Below are positions 1-10,227 of a stretch of 64,000 nucleotides of DNA, in pieces. The notes under the pieces are model-generated. The model was not told the DNA's origin and did no database searches. It worked only from the letters and a program-made list of their open reading frames with translations. Position 1 is the first letter of the stretch; each line of letters begins with the position of its first letter. Where the stretch lies: NCBI GenBank assembly GCA_022702545.1, contig JAHRBC010000003.1, positions 4,836,001 to 4,900,000 on the forward strand. Direction: 5' to 3'. Origin of the DNA: Phycomyces nitens (lineage: Eukaryota > Mucoromycota > Mucoromycetes > Mucorales > Phycomycetaceae). The translations under genes and the position numbers were made by a program.

Positions 1-205
1 GTGCGATGGGATGGACTGTATTGGCGTGTCACAAAGCAGATCGACGGTGGTCTCTCTAGAATTTGTAAAGTGGTATTGTCAGTATAGCTGTGCATTGAAG
101 ATCACGGAGAAATATTTTTTTTGTAAACACTTACCGGGGATCTGGGCTAGGAAGACTGCAGAGATTCTGGGGCATAGAAAGAGGAGTCGTGATGTTGAGA
201 ATCAT
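1..205 (-). CDS. 5' end of an unidentified gene, cut by the window edge
   Basis: On the minus strand an ATG at 205 opens a 71-nt exon (205-135) ending in a GTAAGT donor at 134. A 79-nt intron ends in TTCTAG at 56, and a second exon (55-1) continues in frame to the window edge. The join is phase-consistent and gives 42 residues without a stop, rich in Pro, Ser and Thr. The neighbouring acceptor two bases on would give an early stop, which supports this join. I do not recognise the protein; too little is present to name a family. The gene runs out of the window to the left. Confidence 0.45.
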
Positions 206-1154
206 GTTGAAAATGGGTGTAATAAAGTTTTTTTTTCTTCTTCTTCTTGTAGAATCGTTATCGATAGTATTGAGCTTGTAAGGCGCTTTGTTTTCTTCTT
301 GGAAACTTGGCTGTAGATTTAATATTAAATAGGCAGAGAGTATTAATTTTCGAATAAAACGAAATTAAATGGTGAAAGGGTGGGGACAATCTGGGCCCCA
401 CACACGACACACCTTTATACTCATGTCTTTTGCTTGTCTTTATACGTCATTGGGGGTAGATCTGAATCTTGTCGAATGGCAAAGAAACAGCAAAAAGAAA
501 GTATTTGACTTTATTAACCGACATGACCCCGGTCCTTTGCTCAGGAACATATTAATCACACACATACACATTGTATTTTATAGCGTTGCTTTAAATGCAT
601 TTGCATATATACACATTAATAATATTTGTCTTGCAATTTTTGAAACGCTAGACGGAGAATTTGAAGGACACTCTGATGGAAGGTTGCATCATAAAAACTC
701 ATCATCATCATTCTCATGAATCTCCCAATGTTTCTCAAGTCTGCTTTTCACACGTGGCCTACAATTAGGATATTATTAATGCAGCAATCCAGAGTGTCTT
801 AATTATTATTCCATGGAATTGGGATCGTCCAAGTACTCCATTTCAAAAATTACTCTTTAAGCTTTTACTTACACAAAATAAATATATTTATAATACTTAT
901 AATATTTATAATATTTATAATATTTATATATATATATATTCAAAGTAGCAGAGGCTTTGGCCAGTGAAGGTTTATAACGACTTGTACTAGAATGGAAGGC
1001 TATCGTTCATTCAAACTCCTTGCCTTTTAAAGTCGGTTCCATGGCCTCTATATATTGACCCATCTTTCTCTTTCTCTTTACTTTCTTGCTTTTCTTGCAC
1101 ACCTCACCTGTACGCACATCTACACTGGCCTCTCGACCTCTCTCCTATCAAACG
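206..1154. other. Divergent intergenic region
   Basis: No convincing gene. It lies between a minus-strand gene start (205) and a plus-strand start (1155), so it should hold both promoters. It contains a TATAAT/TATTTATA low-complexity run near 890-940. A TATATAT box at 1049-1055 followed by a CT-rich tract suits the downstream gene. Confidence 0.5.
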
Positions 1155-1655
1155 ATGAAGCAGCCTCATCACCATATCAACAGCGTAATTTTCAAGGGAG
1201 ACCGTCCCCTGCCCGGGTCCCATCCATTTCTTAATTTTGCGCGAAAGATAGCTCAGGCTACTTCCATGCGTCGCCCGGTCGACATTCAACTCGGGTTAGC
1301 CAGGGGCTCAACTGTGGTGGTAGCCCACGAGAAACAGCAACAAACACTCCAGAAAATCAAATGGATGTTACCAAATCTGCTCAGTCTCAATCGACGAGAA
1401 GCTGCATTGTGGAGACAGCCATTTACTGCATTGTTGTCCTATCTGCAGCCTCCAAATCGCAAGAGTATTACAAACGATGATAAAGTCTGTCAAGACAAAT
1501 TAGAACAGCTGATAAAAGATGTTCTCTCGCATATCGATGCCAAGCAAGATTCCTCGGATCTCAATGAGCTACGCCCCCGGCTGATTGCTTTTCTGGATGC
1601 CAAAGAAAAGGAGGAAGAAGAAGAAGAAAAAGAAGAAAAAGTAGAGGATCTATAA
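1155..1655 (+). CDS. Uncharacterised 166-aa protein
   Basis: A single-exon reading frame of clearly more balanced base composition than its flanks. I chose the ATG at 1155 rather than the in-frame ATG at 1086 because a TATA-like box at 1049-1055 would start transcription at about 1080, leaving no leader for the earlier ATG. The N-terminus is His/Pro-rich, the middle is basic and amphipathic, and the last 15 residues are a Lys/Glu run (acidic-basic tail). No transmembrane segment or signal peptide is evident. I recognise no domain. The upstream alternative would add 23 Ser/Thr/Arg-rich residues that could act as a mitochondrial presequence, so the start is uncertain. Confidence 0.5.
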   Translation: MKQPHHHINSVIFKGDRPLPGSHPFLNFARKIAQATSMRRPVDIQLGLARGSTVVVAHEKQQQTLQKIKWMLPNLLSLNRREAALWRQPFTALLSYLQPPNRKSITNDDKVCQDKLEQLIKDVLSHIDAKQDSSDLNELRPRLIAFLDAKEKEEEEEEKEEKVEDL

Positions 1656-2104
1656 ATCTACTCTTCTTTACCCCGTATATTTCTGTTGTTTTTTTTTTAT
1701 ATCTATTTCGCAGCCATGGTTACATGGCATGTATACATTAGTTGCTACCCAAAAAAAAAGTTTGTCATATACACTATATGATATTGTAAATAAAATACCC
1801 CACCGCATTGCATATTCTATTGGATTCCCACGGCAGCCTATCGATATACAACTATTGACGGTTGGTTTCATATCGGTGGGACAGATACGTTTTCTAGGGT
1901 GGTTTGAGCTTTTAGGTTTTCGTACCATTGCTCCCCGTCTTCATAAAAGTACAATCTATGAGGCCGCGAAAACAAAAAACAAAACAAAAAACATCTTCTC
2001 CTTGTTTTCTGATACGGCTGTACTCATTTTTGCCACAGCACGGGTCTTGACGGATTACACAGACTATTCTTAATTTTAATGTTTTGGATGATAGAAAATA
2101 ATCA

Positions 2105-3422
2105 TTAAATTGTGGCATGTTCTTTTTCAAACTGCTCCAAATAAGCAACCAATACGTCCACCTCCTCCTCAGGCATCGCATTGTAAATCGAAGCACGGGC
2201 ACCACCTAACATGAATATATATATAGATTAGCCACGGCCACAACTATATATATGTATATGTTCTCGATAATTTACCCACTGAGCGGTGTCCTTTCAATTG
2301 GACCATTCTTCTCTCTTCTGCGCCCTTGAAAAAGTCGGCTTCGAGTTCTTTTGGCAACTTGAACACTACGTTCATCTTGCTTCTTGCTTCCTTTTGAACA
2401 GGAGCCGAAAACAGCTTACTGCGGTCAAGAGCATCATAGAGCTTGGCTGCCTTTTTCTCGTTCTTCTTTGCGATCCCACTCAGACCCCCGTTTTCCAAAA
2501 TCCAGTCCAGCATCAGTCCAACCATATATATAGCAAAGGTCGGGGGTGTGTTGTACATCGACTCATTCTTGGCCAACGTGTCAAAATCGAGCATCAGAGG
2601 ACGGAGGGGACCAACCGAAAGATCCACAATCAAATCTTTGCGGACAATAACCAGCGAAACACCGGCAGGGCCAAGATTCTTTTGGGCACCACCATAGATC
2701 AAACCATACTTCTTTACATCGATAGGACGTGACAAGAAGTTGCTCGATACATCTGTAACCAAGGGAACCGATGGGTCAACCTTGGGAATCGATTGGAACT
2801 CAACACCGTGTACAGTTTCGTTATCACAGTAGTAGACATAAGCCACATGGTTTTTTGTGGGGTCAGTGAACGACCAGGTCGCTTCGGGTGTAATTCTGTC
2901 ATAGGCACCAGCGGCCTTTTTGGTGTCCACGACGCGGTTGACAACAATTGGGTTTCCCTTTACAGATCCTGCGAGTCTTTGGGCCTCATCTGCTGCCTTG
3001 CTAGACCAGGCACCAGTAACAATGTAATCAACCACAATAGGCGACTGATCGTTGGTCTTTGCCAATTCTTTTTGTTTGGCAGCAATAAGGTTGTAGAACA
3101 CGGCAGCAAACTGAGTGGTGGCACCACCCTGCATAAACAGAATCTCATAGTTGTCAGGAATGTTCATGAGCTTAGTCAAGTTATCCTTGGTATGGTTGAG
3201 AATTTTGCCAAATGGTTTTGAGCGATGGGAGAGCTCCATTACTGACATGCCGGTATTGTCATAGTTCAAAAGTTCGCCCTGAGCACGCTTCAGGACAGAT
3301 TGGGGACTAGAGAAAGGAATCCGGGGGGTTTGCAACTGGTATTTGTGGTATCGTGGGTTGGTTATAAAGCGCCCTTACATCTTTGCGGGTCCTGCACCAA
3401 AGTTATAAGTCTGAGTAGACAT
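2105..3422 (-). CDS. SER1: Phosphoserine aminotransferase
   Basis: Catalyses the PLP-dependent transamination of 3-phosphohydroxypyruvate with glutamate, the second step of serine biosynthesis, in the cytosol. Three exons on the minus strand: 3422-3379, 3306-2276 and 2205-2105, with introns of 72 and 70 nt, giving 391 aa, close to yeast Ser1. The N-terminus carries the family motif FGAGPAKIP; the correct acceptor at 3307 restores this motif, whereas reading on through the intron breaks it. The PLP lysine lies in [11 protein letters not shown] (about K224), and the HRSK segment near residue 43 is conserved. The last exon supplies the C-terminal [12 protein letters not shown] motif that closes the active site. 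The gene converges with the 166-aa gene to its left. Identification is firm from whole-length conservation. Confidence 0.97.
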
Positions 3423-5419
3423 TTGTGAGTAGAGAGGTTTATGGGATAATGGGATCGAAACTTCTTGTGTTGGAGATTGACAAGATTTAAACAGGCCAAT
3501 CTAGTGACTGTTCATCAGTCATAATGTGTGTTTTATTAAGTCGCATATCATTAATATATTATTATTTTTTTACAAATCTCCTCCAATCACATTTACAGAA
3601 CAGCCTTTATATCCTTGGATTCTATTGGACAACATGTCTAGAAATATAGGCGAAAGAAGAAACATTCCTTCATAGTTTTAGAGCATAACATTTGGGGATT
3701 TCTTTGGATTGTGTGTGTGTTTGGTATCCTTTATTGATTTTATCCACAATATTTGAAGAAAAAGGCCAATTGCTTGCGGTTGTAATAATCTAGGTACTCG
3801 AGGCCATTTGAGATTCCAAGATATATATCCATAACAAGCTTCTTTTCAAAAAATAATTCTTTAGATGATCAGACGGGGACATGTCTTTGGTTTCATTGCT
3901 GATTGATTCGAAATTCTTGTTGATATTGCCAGTTCTCCTTTTAGCTGTGCATAGTATGTAATTAATCTAATAAATATATTCAAACTTTTTGTTATCCTGG
4001 GTTACAGTTGGTCTCGGACAAGAATGGCACCAATTCCAAGACACTCGCTGTGCAATTGAAAGGAAATCAGGTCCAAGTGCTACTACACAATCAAGAACAG
4101 GACCAGAATTGATTTTAGTATTGGCCAATGCTTGTCAAGGATCTATACAAGAATAGCAACTGGTTACCAGAATATGATTGTCGAAGCGTTTAAACTAGAG
4201 CTTGGGTCATATCTGATTTGTTCTGCACACAAAATTCGAGCAAGTTTAATACATGTATTAGTTTTAACTAAATATTCAATTATCATTTAAATAGCCCAAA
4301 GACAATGTCTAATAATTTTGTCAACTGATTTGCATAGACAATGTCCAAGTGACTAGAAAAGATACTAAAAACAAAATGCCAATTGCGTACGCCAACATAT
4401 GTCTTTAACAATACTTCTTTAGCCCAAAAGAGACTTTTTAGCCATACGAAGAAAAATTATATAGATCAAGATAAATCTCGAGATCCGTCAAAGTCAATTT
4501 GGTCTATTGTTTCCAATACCATTTTCAAATAATGAGCTGTGTTTATCGATCTAGTCAATGCCCAAAAAAAAGTTTGGTTTTAAAAAAAAGCACCAGAACA
4601 TATAGACAATGGTTCGATAAATCCAACATTGGACTTGATTTCAAAGGGCTGGATACAAGCAGATCAATTGAATACTTTTTTTTTCTCTTCTTCTCTTGAT
4701 CATCACAAAGACCTCAAGTACCAATACAAAATAACAGCCATAATGGTTCAAAGAGTATTTCAAACTCGAAAGCTTTATGAAACCTGACGGGGTTACTGGT
4801 AATTTTGGTGTATGAATGAAATTTAAATGGCCAGAATTCAGACAATTAGTTTTTGAATATTATGATTTTCTTTTTTGACACCTTGGAATTTGCAAAAGTA
4901 TGAAAAATATGTTTTGTGATTTATCGCACAAAAAGGAGACTATAGTCTTATTTTTTTTTATCCCGCCTTGGCACAAATCAAGTGTATCAAATGTTGAGAT
5001 ATTGTATAATACAATTATATAACATTTTATTTTTATTTTCTTTTAAAAAGAAAGGGGGGACATTTTTGATTAACAAGACCATAAAAGACTCCATAGAGCA
5101 TATATAAAACACAGAATAATAGTAATAATAAAAAAGAATAATATTTTTATCACAATAGTAAGGAACGTCTCTCTCTCTTTTGTGTGTGTGTGCGAAAGGA
5201 AAGTGATTTGGGTAATTGTTTGCCTTCTTTTTTTAATATATATATGTGGTAATAGGAATAAAATGTCAATAAGAGGTGTGTACACAAAGGTAAAAGAAGG
5301 GAATATAATCTACAAGACAGTCTATAGACAACAGATTATATTTATATTTATATTTATATAAAAGGAAAGGTAAGGTTAGGTTATTTTAAGGGGAGGTATG
5401 GTCGTGGACTCGATGGCGC
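3423..5419. other. Gene-poor intergenic DNA
   Basis: About 2 kb of AT-rich sequence upstream of the aminotransferase and downstream of the zinc-finger gene. Homopolymer runs and a TATTTATA repeat (about 5338-5360) are visible. Short ORFs are present but none has coding character. I see no RNA gene. Confidence 0.5.
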
Positions 5420-6911
5420 TTAACATCCAACAGATCCTGCTTTGGATAGCCAGCCAAGGCTAGGGTTCATTTCATTGTGTCTTTCAGGAGAATGGCTGTG
5501 TTGAATGGGGGGCAAATGATGAGGTAAATTATCCAAAGTCGGCCCAAAACTAGATTCATTTCCAAGATACTTTGGGTATAAAGTAGACAGGTCTGTGCTG
5601 TGTTGTTGGCGCCTGCGCTCTGCATGGCGCTCGTGCGTCTTCATATGTTGAGAAAGATTATCTGAGCGAGAGAATGTCTTGTGGCAAGTAGGCACAGAAC
5701 ATGCAAACGGCCTTTCACATGTGTGTATCCGCATATGTCGTTTGAGGTGCTCAAGTCTCTTGAATTGACGATGACATTGAATCACAGGACAAATGTGCTC
5801 TTTAGACGAAGATATACGACACGGGTGGCGATCGACTGGAGCTGGCTTTTCTTTGTTGGGAGACAATAGAATATCCATCTGCAGACCCGAGGTACATCTA
5901 GAGGGCAATTGGGATTCTTGGTGTGCAATTGGCGACAGATGAGGTGAATTATGTCTGCCCTTTGGAACATGGAATACACTGTTGTGAGATTGGAACAGGC
6001 GATTGGGCTGGGGAAGATATGTTTTGGGCTACATGACAATAAGATCAGTTTGTTTGTTTTTTTCAACTCTACTTTATCAATCATCAACACACCTCTTCTG
6101 GGTATGATAGCCGACGTTCGTCCAGGGTCGGGTAAGAGTACATATAATTCGCATTTTCATTAAATGTCCTTTGACTATCCATGTTGAGTGCATGGCTGGA
6201 TTGTTTAGGACGAGAAAGGGTCTTCTTTGCATGAGTACGATAATGCGAATTGAAGTTGTCCGATCGACTGAAGCTCTTTCCACAGCCTGGATAGCGACAT
6301 ACATACGGACGCTCGCCTGTATGAACATACATGTGGCGCTTGAGGTGCTCATATCTCTTGAAGCTCCAGCCACACATTGGGTGTTTGCAGACGTGCTTGT
6401 TTTGATGCTGGCCATGGGGATTGCAAGGCATGGCTATATTGTCTTTAGTTAAAGACTGGGAGTTGATCTCAAGAGAGGATTGGCATTGAATCGGGGCTTG
6501 TGGGTGAGAAAGATACCCAGAAGAGTTGCGACGATAAAAAGACTCTTGGGGCGATTGAAGAGAGATGCCACAGCCATTAAAGGACGGTAGCTCAGTAGGA
6601 GGAGAAGACGAAGACGACGAAGAAGAAGAACAAGAAGAAGTGTGGTATTTGGGCTTGAATTGATGGCCGATTAGATATGGCGATACGGAGGGTGTGAGGG
6701 GAGGTGAGACGTCTTGGTAGGCATTAGTGTATGGCATTGGATAGGCTTGGTTTGACTTGGTCTGGAAGGCCGAGGGATATTGATAGTGGCGGTCTCTTTC
6801 AGATATCTCTGATGAAGGTGAGCCAGCTCCAGAGTCTTCTGTAGGTTTAAAGGCAAGCTTGTTAGAATTGATGGTTGTGTTGATGGTGCTGTTTGACTCG
6901 TGCTTCAACAT
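5420..6911 (-). CDS. C2H2 zinc-finger transcription factor with two finger pairs
   Basis: A probable nuclear DNA-binding regulator of 475 aa. Two exons: 6911-6093 and 6028-5420, joined in phase 0 across a 64-nt intron (donor GTGTGT, acceptor CATGTAG). Exon 1 encodes a Ser/Thr/Pro-rich N-terminus, a poly-Ser run, and fingers 1-2 at about residues 175-227. Exon 2 encodes a linker and fingers 3-4 at about residues 353-405. Both pairs share the pattern FKR.EHLKRHM, then an HT.ERP linker, then FSRSDN, so the pairs look duplicated. The FKR-EHLKRH / FSRSDN signature recalls fungal Ste12-type and Msn2-type fingers, but I cannot assign an orthologue. Retention of the intron would give a two-finger protein ending just past the donor. 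Confidence 0.85.
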
Positions 6912-8511
6912 GATCGTTATCAAACGGGCAAAGAAATATAAGAAAGCAGGGCAGATACAGAAAAAAAAGAGGGGGGTTAATAAACATTCACTGCTTTTTA
7001 TAAAATTGACCTTTTTTATTTCCCAGAATTAGCACAAGAGTTTATTTGGGTCGCTACCTGAGCCGATCCCCTTGTCCGTATTCATTAGAGTCCAAGCAAG
7101 GGGATGAAGCTATATAGAGTGCGCGATTCATTTACACCCAAAAAAGAATCATTTTCTTTTTTGCACAAGCGCACAATTCCTATAAGCATCAAAATGCACC
7201 CCTCGCTTTTCTTCTTTAAACTGAAGAGGTCGTCTTTTGGGTTCAGGGGAACAAATGAGCTATAGAACATACTCCTTCTGAACAGTGGTGATTACAAGGC
7301 TACCTTGTCTACTATACGGACAAGAGTTTTGTAGAATGTCTTGATAATCAAAACGTTTCTTTATATATATAAAAAGAAGAAGAAGATCTTGAGAGTTATT
7401 AAAGAGTAAACAAGGATTGACAGTGTCAATGGAATATATATATAAATTAATCGACCTTATTAGACACATATACATACATACGTCTTGGTCAAAGCGCCTT
7501 GGTGCATATATGTAAAAAAATAAATAAATAAAAATAAAAATAAAGGGTTACAGATCCAATTCTCCTGTTTTATTCTCAAGGTCTCTAGACAATCATCTTG
7601 TTGTAAAGCCCATTTGGATTGTTGTGCTAATAAATCGTTTATTCTGTTCAAATAATTAATAAATAAAATATAAAATAATAATAATAATAATAATAAAATA
7701 AAAACTCCATATCAGAAATCGCCCCTTTATTTCTTTTTCTTGGACCTTTCATCCCCTTGACTGACCTCCTCACAAGTTGGCAGCATTCCTCCAAATGTTT
7801 TCAAAGTAAACCCAACATGCACAAACCTTAATAATCAAAAAGAAGGGGGATTCTGACGCCTCGTGTTCTTGCGACTTTCTTTGTTCCTCTTGGCTCCTAA
7901 CCCCTCTTCTTTTCATACCTCCTTCACCCCGCTAACAATACGATCGCACCCACAAACCATGATCGGCAATAACGATTGATTAAAGAGCCCTGAATAGGTC
8001 GGACAAGGTTGTCGTTTCATTAACACACACCCCCAGAGATACCCCTTTAGCTCTCCATGATACGCGTAACAATGCAGGATGTCTAGGGGAGAATGAATTG
8101 GATTTTATTTCTTTTTTGTCTCTCTTACATCTAGATGGCTATGGAGTGAGAAAACCATACCACCGATAAAGGCAACAAAGTCCCCAAAAATATTAAAATG
8201 ATGGAATTCAAAGGAGATCAACCTAGATATATAAAAGCGCACCTCGTACCTCGTGGGACTTGTAACCAAAAGGTCTGTCTACAGTGTTTCCAAAAAAAAA
8301 CAAAAACCACTCATATATATTTATTTATCTGCCAAATTGTCTGTGCCAATTTCATGAATGTGCTGATCTCTCAAAGCACACCGACCATATCCAGCCCGGA
8401 CAAGCTTAACGGTCACTTTGAGACTCCGGGTAGTTTGGGTGGGAGACAAGGCAAATACACAGGCCACAAGAATATGAAGATCCTCCTCTTTTATCATCCA
8501 TCCGCAGAGCC
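6912..8511. other. Divergent intergenic region between zinc-finger gene and RPL31
   Basis: It carries the promoters of both neighbours. There is an ATA trinucleotide run at about 7673-7697 and a TATAAAA box at 8230-8236 that could serve RPL31. An open frame at 8198-8515 ends exactly at a GTAAGT donor and is better read as leader sequence than as a gene. Confidence 0.4.
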
Positions 8512-8623
8512 GTAAGTGTCATCCTAATGGCCATCCAAGCCAAATCATTCTCCAAATATCCACAGATATATGGATGGAACAAGATCAGTACCGAAATCCA
8601 GATGTTGATATTTAATTTTATAG
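8512..8623 (+). other. Likely 5'-UTR intron of RPL31
   Basis: A GTAAGT donor at 8512 and an acceptor TTTTATAG ending at 8623, directly before the ATG at 8624, give a 112-nt leader intron. Introns abutting the start codon are common in fungal ribosomal protein genes. Inferred from splice signals only. Confidence 0.5.
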
Positions 8624-9052
8624 ATGGCCAAGGACCAGAAGACCACCAAGCGTTCCACTCTCGCTGACGTTGTTACCCGCGAGTACACCATCCACATGCA
8701 CAAGCATGTCTTTGGTAGATCCTTGAGAAAGCGTACTCCTCACGCTGTCAAGGCCATCAAGGCTTTTGCCGAGAAGGCCATGGGCACCAAGGATGTCCGC
8801 ATTGACCCCGCACTCAACAAGTCCCTCTGGGCTCGTGGTGTTAAGCACATTGAGCACCGTATCCGCCTCAGAATCGCCCGCAAGCGTAACGATGATGAGG
8901 ATGCCAAGGATAAGCTCTACTCTTACGTTACCTACGTTCCCGTTGCCAGCTTCAAGGGTAAGTTTGGATTAAGCCTTGAATATACATGTAGATGCAAAAG
9001 GTTAAACTTATTCTATTTAGGTCTCGAGACCACTGTCGTTGATGACGAGTAA
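8624..9052 (+). CDS. RPL31: 60S ribosomal protein L31 (eL31)
   Basis: A structural protein of the large ribosomal subunit near the exit tunnel. Exons 8624-8957 and 9021-9052 give 121 aa, the usual length for eL31. The conserved VVTREYTI start, the KRTPHAVKAI basic stretch, and the LYSYVTYVPV core followed by the terminal GLETTVVDDE are all present. The 63-nt intron begins GTAAGT, ends TATTTAG, and is a multiple of three with no in-frame stop. Unspliced mRNA would therefore encode a 142-residue protein with a 21-residue insertion before the C-terminal strand. Codon use is strongly biased to C/G-ending codons, as expected for a highly expressed gene. An AATAAA signal lies at 9098-9103. Confidence 0.97.
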   Translation: MAKDQKTTKRSTLADVVTREYTIHMHKHVFGRSLRKRTPHAVKAIKAFAEKAMGTKDVRIDPALNKSLWARGVKHIEHRIRLRIARKRNDDEDAKDKLYSYVTYVPVASFKGKFGLSLEYTCRCKRLNLFYLGLETTVVDDE

Positions 9053-9346
9053 AGAAATGTCCTCTGTAGCAGTTGGATAATTTTATTTTACTTTAGTAAT
9101 AAAGCAAATACACTATTTTTTTGTTTCAAAAAAAAAAAAAGAGTGAATCTCTTTATAAATGATCTTTTTTAAGCTTTTTGGATTTTTTTATATATTTATT
9201 TTATTTATTTTGACCAGCGATTTAATTTACAAGTGCTGTGAACTGCATGAAATTAGCCATTCTCTCACAGGGCTCAAAACGATATAAAACCGGAGTTTTG
9301 GCATTCTGATAGTCTTTCTACCTGTTGCAACTTTTTACTCCCTCTT

Positions 9347-10227
9347 ATGCGAGACAAGACCTTTTCCTTTGAAACCCCTTTACTGTCAGTTGGCATATAT
9401 TCCCCAAAAACACTCGCATCCCTCTATGGCGTGGATCTCTTTGCAGCTGCTATATCTTCTGCAGCCGTCTCTCCCTTTATCGCTGTCGTGGATCGGTAGG
9501 GATCTATTTGGTCGTCTCACGTATTCACTCTTTCTTTGTCGATAGATCAATCATTGAAAATGCAAACGGCAAACAGGCCTTGAGCTTGGGTCTCAAGAGG
9601 GGGTTCCAGCAAGTATTAAAGAACCCTTTGCGCTTCTTGGCCACACCACAGTTTGGATATGTCTATGGAACCTACTTTACGACCTATATTGCTGCCAACA
9701 CAATCGAAACTACTTGCGAAAACCATACAGTCGATCCAACCAGGGCTTCTCTTTTCAAATTCATCGGCACCAGCATCGTCAACATGTCGCTTTGCATCAT
9801 CAAGGACCGTGCATTTACCCGCATGTTTGGCGTATCGGCCGCCAGACCCCTCCCTTTATTCTCTTATCTACTATTCTGTGCCAGAGATTCAATGACCATT
9901 GCAGCCAGCTTTACTGCACCATCCTACATCTCAGCCACACTACAACAGCACAGGATTGTGTCTAATTCTGATCAGGGCAATACGGCTGCACAGCTGGTCT
10001 GTCCAACGGCTGTCCAATTCCTGAGTACCCCACTACATCTCTATGCCCTCGATCTCTACAATCGTCCAACAGCAACTCTCTTGGAGCGAGCTAGATCTGT
10101 TCGGGTAGAATATCTAAAGAGCACTCTAGCCCGCATCGGACGCATCGGACCAGCATTTGGACTGGGTGGAATTGGCAATACATTCATAAGGAACCTTAGA
10201 AAGACAGCAATAGATACACCTGCCTAG
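9347..10227 (+). CDS. Probable mitochondrial membrane protein, distant carrier-like family
   Basis: Exons 9347-9495 and 9546-10227, joined by a 50-nt intron (GTAGGG donor, GATAG acceptor), give 276 aa. The protein has several moderately hydrophobic segments, one being the stretch with YGTYFTTYIAAN, interspersed with basic residues. It resembles a widespread fungal family annotated as mitochondrial and loosely carrier-like, with a KNPLRFL.TPQFGYVYG core, but I see no intact PX[DE]XX[KR] signature, so transport activity is not claimed. The phase of the splice junction and the length support the model. Function is unknown; mitochondrial location is an inference from family resemblance and basic/hydrophobic composition. 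Confidence 0.7.

Noticed and set aside
369..719. 116-codon ORF near the left edge
   Set aside because: Random-looking composition and an ending within CAT repeats; no promoter or splice support.
901..940. Possible CRISPR-like or regulatory array in the TATTTATA repeat
   Set aside because: A simple AT microsatellite without spacers; a eukaryotic intergenic repeat.
8198..8515. 105-codon ORF upstream of RPL31
   Set aside because: It ends at a GTAAGT donor and lies between a TATA box and the RPL31 start; it is better explained as 5' leader.
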